Source of the DNA: Planctomycetota bacterium
GTDB lineage: Bacteria; Planctomycetota; Phycisphaerae; Sedimentisphaerales; Anaerobacaceae
Reading direction: 5' to 3'
DNA: 64,000 nucleotides
NCBI GenBank assembly: GCA_023481165.1
Contig: JAMCWO010000150.1
Coordinates: forward strand, 23,889-87,888
Shown here: positions 8,958 to 16,393 of the stretch, piece after piece
Layout: each line of letters starts with the position of its first letter
Numbering within the stretch: the stretch's first letter is position 1
The notes under the pieces: model-generated
The model's database searches: none
Seen by the model: the letters and a program-made list of their open reading frames with translations, nothing else
Told to the model about the DNA's origin: nothing
Program-made: the position numbers and the translations under genes

Positions 8958-9954
8958 CGCGGTTTCCATCCTGCTGATCGTCCTGATGATGCTGACGGCC
9001 GGTCTCTTTGCCGGCTGCGAGACCGGGATCTACCGGCTCAGCCGGCTGCGCCTGCGGCTGGGCGTCGAGAGAGGCAAGTGGCGGGTGATTCTGCTGGCCG
9101 ACGTGATGCAGGACAGCTCGGGCCTGCTCCTGTCGCTGCTGGTGGGGACCAACCTCGCGCATTACGTGGCGACCAGCCTCATCACCGGGCTGTTCCTCGG
9201 CCGCGTGGCGTCCGAGCGGGTGGCGGAGCTCGAGGCGATGGCCGTGGCGGCCCCCCTGCTCTTTGTCTTCTCCGAGCTGATTCCCAAGAATGTCTTTCTG
9301 CATCGAGCGAATGTCCTGACCGCGCTCGTGGCGCCGCTGCTGTACGCGAGCCATAAGATCTTCACCTGGTGCGGGGCGGTGCCGCTGTTGCGGCTGCTGT
9401 CGCGTTTCTTCGTGCGGCGGCTCGGTTCGCCCGTCTCGCCCAAGACCCTGATCGCCTCCAGCCAGAGTCATCAGGTGCGGGCGATCCTGCGCGAGACCCA
9501 GGAGGAGGGGATTCTCAGCGATGTGCAAACGCAGATGATCGACCGCATTGCCAATATCCCCGGCGTTCGCCTGAGCATGGTGATGGTCCCCTTGAACCTG
9601 GTTCAGGCCGTGCCGCTGCGCACCGATCGTGCGGCGCTACTGAAGGGATTGGAGAAGCACGCGTGGGCGCGGCTGCTGGTGTGGGACAATACCCCTTTCG
9701 AGATCGTCGGCTTCATCAACGTCTACGATGTCCTCGGCACGGGCGAGGAATTCACCGATCTGCGGAAATTCCTCTTGCCGCTGCGGAGCCTGGACGGCGA
9801 TACTTCGATCACGGAAGCCATCAACATCATGCGGCGCGAGCAGTTGCGCATCATCCTGGTCACGCGCCAGCGCGGCCGACGCGAGGTGCCGATGGGGATC
9901 GTCACAATGAAAGATCTGGTGGAGGAGCTCTTAGGTGAACTCGTCGAGTGGTAA
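8950..9954 (+). CDS. CNNM/CBS-domain membrane protein lacking CorC domain (second of a pair)
   Basis: A 334-residue paralogue of the preceding protein with a CNNM membrane domain (AGLFAGCETGIYRLS, FVFSELIPKNVFLHRAN) and a CBS pair (about residues 195-330), ending at VTMKDLVEELLGEL without the C-terminal CorC/HlyC domain. In place of the usual Glu of SGSE it has GCETG. The 8-bp overlap with the upstream gene suggests fixed stoichiometry, possibly a heterodimer in which only one subunit carries the cytosolic CorC domain. Transport function is inferred from the family. Confidence 0.87.
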   Translation: MSSAVSILLIVLMMLTAGLFAGCETGIYRLSRLRLRLGVERGKWRVILLADVMQDSSGLLLSLLVGTNLAHYVATSLITGLFLGRVASERVAELEAMAVAAPLLFVFSELIPKNVFLHRANVLTALVAPLLYASHKIFTWCGAVPLLRLLSRFFVRRLGSPVSPKTLIASSQSHQVRAILRETQEEGILSDVQTQMIDRIANIPGVRLSMVMVPLNLVQAVPLRTDRAALLKGLEKHAWARLLVWDNTPFEIVGFINVYDVLGTGEEFTDLRKFLLPLRSLDGDTSITEAINIMRREQLRIILVTRQRGRREVPMGIVTMKDLVEELLGELVEW

Positions 9955-9960
9955 ACCCCA

Positions 9961-10057
9961 GGGACGACGGATGACAGAGGACAGACGACGGCACGTGCCG
10001 GCGTCTCCAGCCGCCCAGCCTTCATCGTCCGTCGTCTGCCTTCTGTCCTCTGTCGTC
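9961..10057. repeat. Imperfect inverted repeat, GACAGAGGACAGACGACGG type
   Basis: The strand shows GACAGAGGACAGACGACGG near 9972-9991. The complementary sequence, with a short insertion, follows at about 10024-10057. This purine-biased repeat starts just after the CNNM stop and lies inside the predicted N-terminus of the next gene, where it is translated as TEDRRR and SSSVVCLLSSVVG. It reads like an intergenic repeat captured by the coding frame rather than ordinary coding sequence. Confidence 0.65.
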
Positions 10058-11563
10058 GGGATCTCCGTGCTGGGGGCCGCCCTGCTGGCCAATAGCATGA
10101 CGAAGGAAGTCAGCCGGGATGAGCAAATGTACTGTACGGCCGGCGTCCTGCTCGGGCAGGGTCAGATGATCTATCAGGACTTCTCCTATCCCTCGCAACT
10201 GCCCTACCACCCGCTCCTGTTGGCGGCCCTCTACCGTAGCCTCGGCACGACGCACTACCTGCTCGCTGGCCGGCTCGTCTCCGTCCTGTGCGATATCCTC
10301 GTCGTGATCCTCATTCTCCTGATCTATCGATCCATCTTCGGCCCGGATCGGCGCGCCGGCCTACTGCCGGGCTTGGCGGCGGCCGTTCTGTACGTCTTCA
10401 ATCCGCTCGTGGATTATGCGGCGGGATACGCGTGGAATCACGATGTGGTGATCCTGGGCGTCGTTGCCTCCCTCTGGTTGTTCGTGACGACAGACTTCCA
10501 AAAGAGGTCTCGCTTCTGGCGCATGGGCCTTGTGGGGGCCCTGCTGACCCTCGCGACGTGCATGCGCGTCACCACTGTCCTGGTCGAACTACTGTTCCTT
10601 GGGGCCGTACTTGTCGTCGCCGGCGGGCCGGTGCGCAACCGGCTACGGACCGCCCTATCCTTCTGTGCGGCGGCATTAATCGTCGCACTCTGGCCCCTTT
10701 GGGTGATCGCGCAGGCGCCGCAGTCTTTCTGGCTCAATCTCGTCCACATTCCCACCCTCTACGGCCGGTGGTTGCACGAGATCGGCAAGACGTATGGCAA
10801 GGCCACCCTCACCCTGGACGCCCTGACGCAGCCGGGATACCTCGCGCTGCTGGCTTTGGGCGTCTATCTCATCGTCCTCGGGTGGCGGCAAAGGTCCAAA
10901 TTAGATCGGACGGAGAGACAGAAAGCCGTCCTGGTCGCCCTGCTGCCGCTTTTGTTCCTTGCGATCGCCTACATTCCGCCGACGATGTGGCATCAGTATC
11001 TGGCCGTGCCGGTGCCATTCCTGGCCATCGCCCTGGCGTATCCCTTGGCCGCGCTGCGGCGGCATACCGAGGAATCGAGAAACCCACGCTGGTACTGGCT
11101 GACGTGCGGCCTCGTGGGGGCCGCCGCGATGGTCGCAGTCTGGGCCGGTCCTCTCATATTGTATCGCTGCCTGTTTCTCGCCGTTCCGGAGAAGTGGACC
11201 CCCGTGGAGTTTCACAAGGCCTCGGTGAAGATCGGGGCCGGCTTCACCGAACCGGGGCCGGTCTTGACACTGGGCCCGCTCCACGCCCTGGAAGGCGGCC
11301 GGGATATTTATCCGGAGCTCTCCTGCGGCTCGGTCGTCTATCGCGTCGCGGATCGTATGTCCGCGCAGGAGCGGCAGATCACCCACACCATCGGCCCGGA
11401 ATCGCTCCCGGAACTGGTCCGTGCCCATCCTCCTGCCGGGATCATCGTGGGCGTCGAGCCGTCCTATTTCGCCTCTCTGGAAGAGCCCTTGCGAAAGCTC
11501 GTCCCGCCCGACTGGCTGCGGGACACGTACGGCGATACTCTCCAAGTATATCGCCGTCGTTGA
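9971..11563 (+). CDS. Polytopic membrane glycosyltransferase-like protein (GT39/ArnT-like)
   Basis: About 530 residues with roughly ten hydrophobic segments. An early loop has SRDEQMYCTAG, resembling the acidic DE motif of GT39/ArnT/PMT-type GT-C transferases, and a soluble C-terminal part occupies about residues 410-530. Enzymes of this fold use polyprenyl-phosphate sugars to glycosylate lipids or proteins in the periplasm. The ATG at 9971 lies inside a repeat; an in-frame GTG at 9935 would overlap the CNNM gene. The first membrane segment is partly encoded by the repeat. Substrate unknown. Confidence 0.75.
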   Translation: MTEDRRRHVPASPAAQPSSSVVCLLSSVVGISVLGAALLANSMTKEVSRDEQMYCTAGVLLGQGQMIYQDFSYPSQLPYHPLLLAALYRSLGTTHYLLAGRLVSVLCDILVVILILLIYRSIFGPDRRAGLLPGLAAAVLYVFNPLVDYAAGYAWNHDVVILGVVASLWLFVTTDFQKRSRFWRMGLVGALLTLATCMRVTTVLVELLFLGAVLVVAGGPVRNRLRTALSFCAAALIVALWPLWVIAQAPQSFWLNLVHIPTLYGRWLHEIGKTYGKATLTLDALTQPGYLALLALGVYLIVLGWRQRSKLDRTERQKAVLVALLPLLFLAIAYIPPTMWHQYLAVPVPFLAIALAYPLAALRRHTEESRNPRWYWLTCGLVGAAAMVAVWAGPLILYRCLFLAVPEKWTPVEFHKASVKIGAGFTEPGPVLTLGPLHALEGGRDIYPELSCGSVVYRVADRMSAQERQITHTIGPESLPELVRAHPPAGIIVGVEPSYFASLEEPLRKLVPPDWLRDTYGDTLQVYRRR

Positions 11564-11614
11564 CGCGGGCGACACTCAGACCGTACGGATCAAGACTGAT
11601 TCATGTGGCCTTTT

Positions 11615-11711
11615 GTCATCCTGAACGGAGCGTAGCGGAGTGAAGGATCTGGGTCGCGACGAAGAAAGATATCTATCTGATGGCCAGATCCTTCGCTACG
11701 CTCAGGATGAC
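11615..11711. repeat. Palindromic repeat with GTCATCCTGA/TCAGGATGAC termini
   Basis: A 97-bp element in a 180-bp gap between two convergent genes. The outer 10 bp are perfect inverted repeats, and further matched blocks follow inward (GAAGGATCTGG on the left, CCAGATCCTTC on the right). It is closely related to the element at 30961-31067. Folded as RNA it would form a long stem from either strand, so it may also act as a bidirectional terminator here, but no U-tract is obvious. Confidence 0.85.
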
Positions 11712-11743
11712 AAGCGCAGCACACGGATTGATCCGAATCCGTA

Positions 11744-13243
11744 TCACTTGGCGTTGGCGCCGTACTCGTCCATGACGGCTTTGGCGACGTTATTGATGGC
11801 GTCGCGACTAAGACCCTTCGGGCCGTTTGAGAGAACGGAGAAGAGGTACGGGCCGGTGTTCGTGAGGCAGACGCCGGACAAGGCCCGCACGCCGCTGATG
11901 TAGCCGGTCTTGGCGTGGATCTTGCCCCGGTACTTAGGCTCATTGAAGTACTTGTCGATCGTGCCCTCTTCGCCTGCCACCGCCAGAGAGGCCTGGAAAA
12001 GACTCCAATTTTCGCCTCGGTACAAGTCGAGGAGGATCTTCGTAAGAGCGTCTGTGGTCAACCGGTTGCGGCGGCTCAGGCCGCTGCCGTCGTCGATGAC
12101 GAACTCCTCCGCCGGAATGCCCAACTCGGTCAGGTACTTGCCGATCAACTCCCGCCCCCCCGTCCAGCCGCCGTTCTTGTGATCCGGTCTGCTGTAGGCG
12201 TCGATCGTTTTGAGCAGCGCTTCCGCCGCGAGGCCCAGACTGTCCGTATTGGCGCGGCGCACACAATCGATCAGCGGCGTCGCGAATTCGACGAGCGGCT
12301 TGAAACCGGCCTCCACGTTGACCGCCTTCTCCAAGAGCTTGCCCTTTGGCGTGATGCCCGCCCGGGCCAGGTTCTCCGCCAGACAAAAGCCGAAGAACGC
12401 CCCCGGTTGCTCGATGGCCACGCGGAAGGGACCTTCCCGGGTCTTGCATTTCCCGAAGAGGGTAATCTTGTTCGGCTGCTGGGTACGGTTGGCGCCGATG
12501 GCGCTGTCGCCGCTGGTCACCGGCTCCGCCTCGTTGATGATTTGCACGAAGGAGGTGCGCGGCTGGATACTGATGGCCACGTGGTCCCCCTGATTGCTGG
12601 CGGTGACCTCGATGCAGTTGTCGTTGTAGTTCAGGCCGCAGATCTCGCAGGCGTACCACTTGTTGTAGTCCCGGGCCGGCCAGCTTGGATGCACCCGCTG
12701 GTCGTCGAACACCGTGGTGTCGACGACAATGTCGTTGACCTCGGTGATGCCCTGCTCGCGCAAGGCCTGCACGATTTTTTCGAAGATCCAACCGGCCGGC
12801 CGGCTGTACCGATCATCCGTGTTCTGATCGCCCAGGAGCGGGTCGCCGCTGCCGATCACGATGAGCGTGCCGTTCTGCCAGCCGACCTTCGTCCGGTACT
12901 CGAAATCCGGCCCGAGATACTTCAACGCGGCCGCCGTGGTCACGACCTTCATGTTGGAGGCCGGCATCAGCGGCGTATGGGCGTTGTGACTGTAGACCAC
13001 GGTCCCGGAATTGGGCTCGACAACCTGGATGGAATAGGCGTTGGCGTCCTGCTGCGACCCGAGCGCCTTGACCAGCCGCTGGGTTAGTCCGCCGCGACTA
13101 ACGCTGCAGAAACACACGGTCAGCAAGGCAATCGTGGGTGTGAAGCAGGAAAGGGGAAGTGTGATTTTCGATTTCTGATTCTTGATTTGGGCCAATCGCT
13201 TCGTACTTCCAACTTCCAACATCAAGCTTCTCACTTCAAACAT
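11744..13243 (-). CDS. dacB: D-alanyl-D-alanine carboxypeptidase/endopeptidase (PBP4, peptidase S13)
   Basis: A 499-residue protein carrying all three penicillin-binding motifs: SNMK (residues 96-99), SxN as SRRN near residue 400, and KTG in HAKTGYISG near residue 455. The large insertion between the first two motifs is typical of class C PBP4. It trims peptidoglycan cross-links in the periplasm. A positively charged segment and hydrophobic stretch (about residues 16-48) form the export signal. The start codon and first about 25 residues (MFEVRSLMLEVGS) come from an AT-rich intergenic repeat. The start lies 1 nt after the stop of the upstream lipoprotein gene, so the pair is probably one operon. 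Confidence 0.9.
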   Translation of the reverse strand: MFEVRSLMLEVGSTKRLAQIKNQKSKITLPLSCFTPTIALLTVCFCSVSRGGLTQRLVKALGSQQDANAYSIQVVEPNSGTVVYSHNAHTPLMPASNMKVVTTAAALKYLGPDFEYRTKVGWQNGTLIVIGSGDPLLGDQNTDDRYSRPAGWIFEKIVQALREQGITEVNDIVVDTTVFDDQRVHPSWPARDYNKWYACEICGLNYNDNCIEVTASNQGDHVAISIQPRTSFVQIINEAEPVTSGDSAIGANRTQQPNKITLFGKCKTREGPFRVAIEQPGAFFGFCLAENLARAGITPKGKLLEKAVNVEAGFKPLVEFATPLIDCVRRANTDSLGLAAEALLKTIDAYSRPDHKNGGWTGGRELIGKYLTELGIPAEEFVIDDGSGLSRRNRLTTDALTKILLDLYRGENWSLFQASLAVAGEEGTIDKYFNEPKYRGKIHAKTGYISGVRALSGVCLTNTGPYLFSVLSNGPKGLSRDAINNVAKAVMDEYGANAK

Positions 13244-13256
13244 CCTACTTCAATGC
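13162..13256. repeat. AT-rich repeat cluster (GATTTCTGATT and ACTTCCAACTTC types)
   Basis: Two short low-complexity motifs follow each other: GATTTTCGATTTCTGATT at about 13162-13180, then units of the form ACTTCCAAC/ACTTCAAAC at about 13199-13256. The second type recurs at 17580-17680, 54000-54028 and 61241-61312. The base composition is clearly lower in GC than the flanking genes. Here it spans the translation start and signal-peptide n-region of the dacB-like gene. Confidence 0.75.
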
Positions 13257-14468
13257 CGCCTTGATCTGCGCGATGGTCACCCCGAGCGTTGCCTTGGCGA
13301 TGGGATCGAGTTGAGCCTCGCTACCGGCAAAATGGTACGTGCGATGGGTGTGGAGAATACTCGCGCCGGGCGCCAGAGCGGCCGCGGGCGAGGACGTCTC
13401 CAACTCATAGAACGGGCCGAGCGGTTTGCCGCCGGGCGGGGTCGGCCCATCATTGTAGGAGTTGACGACGTCGCCGCGATAGGGCTGGTCCTGAATCTTC
13501 CACATCGAGTTGACGTAATCCACCACGCCTTCGGGCTTGTTGTACTGGACGATCGTGAGCACTCCGTGGACGGCATCGTAGCTGCCCAGCATCGTCTTGG
13601 CTCGTTGGGGCGACAAACCGATCTTGCTGCGGTACTTGCCGTCGCCGCTGAAGAACAGGACACCGTCTTTGACGACCAGGCGCCCCACCGGCACTTTTCC
13701 GAAGTAGGTGTCGTTGACGATGGGTCCGAGTTGATCCTCCGGGCCGGGCATGAAGGGAACTACGATCGTGATCTCGGGCGAGGGGTTGAACATGCCCAGA
13801 ATCCAGATCGACAGCAGGCCGGTCTCCTTCTTCCAGGGCTCCCGGCCGGTATTCGTGACTTTGTTGTCCGATTCATAGGCCACCATCTTGACGTCCGAGC
13901 CGGCCGTCACACCCAGCCGCTGCAAAGCGGCGGTCCGCTCCAGGACGCGCACCTCGCGGTCCGCCCGCAGATCGAAGACCGTGCCGGAGTAGTTCGTCAC
14001 CTGCATCGTCTTGCGCAGGGAAGCGGAATGCGCGGTCTTGCCGACCAGTTCCCAGGCTTCCGTATCGACCGGGGCCGGCGTGAACCAGTGGTCCATATCA
14101 AAGGCGACCCCTTTGGCAAAGAAGATGGAGAATTGCCCGCCCTCGGGCCCCAGCCAGAAGCGGTCCTCGCCGCCATAGGCATTCATGTGCTCGACGGGCT
14201 TGCCTGCTACCAGCTCGCGATTGATCCAGCCGAAGCTGTAACCGTTGGGTCCGGCCGCGGTGCTGGTCATCACCCGCCCCTGCATCTTCGGCAGCACCGC
14301 CACGCGCCCCTGCTCGGATTGGTCCGTCAGGACCACGACATCCGTGTGCTGTTGCAGAAATGCCACGTCATTGTGGAAACCCTGTTTCTCCGTGGCCTGC
14401 GGGCCGGCCGTCGTGCAGCCGGCCAGCGCTGTCACGATCACCCCAAGTGCAATGGTCCTCAAACCCAT
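13245..14468 (-). CDS. Predicted lipoprotein of unknown function (DUF6786-like)
   Basis: A 407-residue protein beginning MGLRTIALGVIVTALAGCTT, a clear lipoprotein signal with lipobox LAGC. The mature part is beta-rich, with Trp- and Gly-containing segments (NAYGGEDRFWLGPEGGQF, FDMDHWFTP) that resemble the DUF6786 proteins of planctomycetes and Bacteroidota, which look like aldose-1-epimerase-type carbohydrate folds. The start at 14468 has AGGAG 7 nt upstream, whereas the longer ORF to 14606 has none. It is followed after 1 nt by dacB. A cell-envelope location is likely; activity is unknown. Confidence 0.75.
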   Translation of the reverse strand: MGLRTIALGVIVTALAGCTTAGPQATEKQGFHNDVAFLQQHTDVVVLTDQSEQGRVAVLPKMQGRVMTSTAAGPNGYSFGWINRELVAGKPVEHMNAYGGEDRFWLGPEGGQFSIFFAKGVAFDMDHWFTPAPVDTEAWELVGKTAHSASLRKTMQVTNYSGTVFDLRADREVRVLERTAALQRLGVTAGSDVKMVAYESDNKVTNTGREPWKKETGLLSIWILGMFNPSPEITIVVPFMPGPEDQLGPIVNDTYFGKVPVGRLVVKDGVLFFSGDGKYRSKIGLSPQRAKTMLGSYDAVHGVLTIVQYNKPEGVVDYVNSMWKIQDQPYRGDVVNSYNDGPTPPGGKPLGPFYELETSSPAAALAPGASILHTHRTYHFAGSEAQLDPIAKATLGVTIAQIKAALK

Positions 14469-14724
14469 TCCCGGTCTCCTTACGGTCGTAAGCTGTTGGT
14501 CTGGCCCCGAACGTGGCCACCTCGCGTCCGGGAAGGCCTCCGACAGGCCATATTTCGCCTGTGCGGACCCGAACCCGGTCGCTAATCCTGGGCTCCTGAC
14601 AGTCACCGGCTAACATAGTCCATCGCTGGTCCGTTGGCAAGCCTCTCTGTCACCGATTTCAGGATCCACGCAAAGCTGCCCGCCGGAGAGCACATTCATG
14701 TCATTGCGAGGCATGTCTTTTTCG

Positions 14725-14768
14725 CTGGTCTGCCATGTCTGCGCAAAGCCGCAGACATGGCAGACCAG
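14725..14768. repeat. Perfect 19-bp inverted repeat with 6-nt loop
   Basis: The left arm CTGGTCTGCCATGTCTGCG (14725-14743) and right arm CGCAGACATGGCAGACCAG (14750-14768) match without a mismatch around the loop CAAAGC. It lies about 210 bp upstream of the hom start and about 155 bp upstream of its promoter. It has no following T-run on either strand, so it is not a classical terminator. It sits beside a fragment of a GTCATTGCGAGG-type repeat, suggesting a repeat element of its own. Confidence 0.85.
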
Positions 14769-14922
14769 CAGTGAGTCTCCCCGGAGTCTCGCCCGGCGGA
14801 TGGCGCAATCCATACAAAGCCAATCTCTGCGCGTCCGGCGGACCCGATGGATCTGCAACCCGCCACTGTATGCCGTCCACACCCCCCCTGCTGTCCCCTG
14901 CCCTGTTTCGTCTGGTTTGTGC

Positions 14923-14951
14923 TTGACCTTGGCCCTCCGGTCGTTTATTAA
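14923..14951 (+). promoter_or_regulatory. Candidate sigma-70 promoter of hom
   Basis: TTGACC at 14923-14928, a 17-bp spacer and TATTAA at 14946-14951. The expected transcription start is near 14958, leaving about 22 nt to the GTG start of hom with GGGAAGGTGA as ribosome site. The good spacing and short leader support it; not tested. Confidence 0.5.
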
Positions 14952-14979
14952 GACGGGTTTATTTTGGGAAGGTGACCTT

Positions 14980-16305
14980 GTGAACGAGCAACGTGTACGG
15001 GTGGGATTGGTTGGATTCGGCACCGTCGGGACCGGCGTCGCCAAGCTGATCTGCGAAGACGGGGACGCCATCGCATCCAAGACGGGGGTGCGGCTGGAAT
15101 TGGCCTGCGTGGTGGACGTAGATACGCAGAGGCCGCGGCCCGTGCCGTTGCCCGAAGGCGTGCTGACCAGCGATTTGAACCGGCTTCTGGGAGATCCCAG
15201 TATCACAGTAGGGATTGAGCTGGTCGGCGGCACGAGCATCGCCAAGGAGATCCAGCTCAAGATGCTGCGGGCGGGCAAGGACGTGGTCACGGCCAACAAA
15301 GCCCTGCTGGCGGTCCACGGGGGCGAACTGTACCGGGTCGCCCATGAGAGCGGCCGATGCATCGCGTTCGAGGCCAGTTGCGCCGGCGGGATTCCCATCA
15401 TCGGGGCCATCCGCACGGGGCTGGCCGCCAACACGCTGACGGGTATGTTCGGCATCGTCAATGGCACGTGCAACTACATCCTCTCCAACATGAGCATGAA
15501 GGATGAGGCGTTTTCCGCCGCCTTGGCCAAGGCCCAGAAACGCGGCTATGCCGAGGCGGACCCAACCCTGGATATCTCCGGGGGCGACAGCGCCCACAAG
15601 TTGGCGATCCTGGCCTCTATCGCTTTCGGCTACGAGATTCACCTAGAGGACATCTATGTCCAGGGGCTGGACGGGATCGCGCGGGAGGATATCCGTTACG
15701 GGCGCGAGATGGGTTACTGCCTCAAGCTGTTGGCCATCGGCCTGAGGAACCCGCAGGGCAAGATTTCGTTGCGGGTCCACCCATCGTTCATCGCGGCTGA
15801 TTCCTGGCTGGCGCGCGTGGACGGCTCCTTCAATGCCATCAGCGTCTTCGGCAACGCCGTGGGCGAGACCTTCTACTATGGGCGCGGCGCCGGCATGATG
15901 CCCACGGCCAGCGCCGTAGTGGCGGACCTGATCGACGTAGCCTTGGGCAACTCCCGGAAGACCTTCGAGAGTCTGCGGCTGCGGCCGCGGGACGAGGTCC
16001 TACCGCTGCTGGAAAAGATCGATGATATCGTAAGTCGCTTCTACGTGCGCGTGATGGCCAAGGATAAGCCGGGTGTGGTGGCCCGCTACGGCAAGGTCCT
16101 GGGCGACCATGAGATCAGCATCTCGGGCGTCCTCCAGCACGAGGGGTCGGGCCCCTCCAACACGGTGCCCGTGGTGATCACGACGCACAAGACACAGGAG
16201 AAGAACATGCGGGAGGCCCTGGCGGAATTGCTGCGCACCGATGTCATCAGCGGCAAGCCGGTGTGCATACGCATTGTGGATATTCCGCAGGATAAGGACA
16301 CTTGA
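14980..16305 (+). CDS. hom: Homoserine dehydrogenase with C-terminal ACT domain
   Basis: A 441-residue enzyme that reduces aspartate-4-semialdehyde to homoserine. It has the N-terminal Rossmann motif VGLVGFGTVGTGVAKL, the catalytic domain (ANKALLA, FEASCAGGIPII, LDISGGDSAHKLAILA with the catalytic Lys) and a C-terminal ACT domain (YVRVMAKDKPGVVARY) that should bind threonine for feedback control. The start is GTG at 14980 (VNEQRVRVGL) because GGGAAGGTGA precedes it; the frame stays open to 14698 through a hairpin repeat and is not coding there. It leads a hom - ApgM-like - lysC group. Confidence 0.95.
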   Translation: MNEQRVRVGLVGFGTVGTGVAKLICEDGDAIASKTGVRLELACVVDVDTQRPRPVPLPEGVLTSDLNRLLGDPSITVGIELVGGTSIAKEIQLKMLRAGKDVVTANKALLAVHGGELYRVAHESGRCIAFEASCAGGIPIIGAIRTGLAANTLTGMFGIVNGTCNYILSNMSMKDEAFSAALAKAQKRGYAEADPTLDISGGDSAHKLAILASIAFGYEIHLEDIYVQGLDGIAREDIRYGREMGYCLKLLAIGLRNPQGKISLRVHPSFIAADSWLARVDGSFNAISVFGNAVGETFYYGRGAGMMPTASAVVADLIDVALGNSRKTFESLRLRPRDEVLPLLEKIDDIVSRFYVRVMAKDKPGVVARYGKVLGDHEISISGVLQHEGSGPSNTVPVVITTHKTQEKNMREALAELLRTDVISGKPVCIRIVDIPQDKDT

Positions 16306-16307
16306 TT

Positions 16308-16393
16308 GATTGCGGATTTCGGATTACGAATGAGCGTGGCGAGTCCAATCCGCAGGCCGCTTTGGAACGATTTGAGACTCGGGTCGGAATGAC
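16308..16393. repeat. Short intergenic repeat (GATTGCGGATTTCGGATT type) reaching the apgM start
   Basis: The 83-bp gap after hom begins with the low-complexity GATTGCGGATTTCGGATT. It contains inverted arms TGCGGATT (16311-16318) and AATCCGCA (16347-16354) and ends in GGGTCGGAATGAC, whose last bases are the ATG of the next gene. The TGAC terminus is shared with the palindromic families elsewhere in the window. No good ribosome site is present, so the repeat forms the 5' region of the gene. Confidence 0.55.

Larger units (their letters stand above)
14469..14979. other. Intergenic region between divergent lipoprotein and hom genes
   Basis: A 511-bp gap. It holds the leader of the minus-strand lipoprotein gene, a 12-bp fragment GTCATTGCGAGG at 14699-14710 matching the end of the repeat at 54036-54111, a perfect long hairpin at 14725-14768, and a sigma-70-like promoter for hom. 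A reading frame open upstream of hom from 14698 exists only because the hairpin lacks stops; it has no coding character or ribosome site. No RNA gene was recognised. Confidence 0.7.

Noticed and set aside
11564-11743. Possible CRISPR or tandem array between the glycosyltransferase and dacB genes
   Set aside because: Only one palindrome with unmatched interior, no regular spacers; it is a single repeat element.
14698-14979. N-terminal extension of homoserine dehydrogenase
   Set aside because: The frame stays open across a hairpin repeat and promoter but gives no conserved protein sequence; GTG 14980 has a ribosome site and the family-typical N-terminus.
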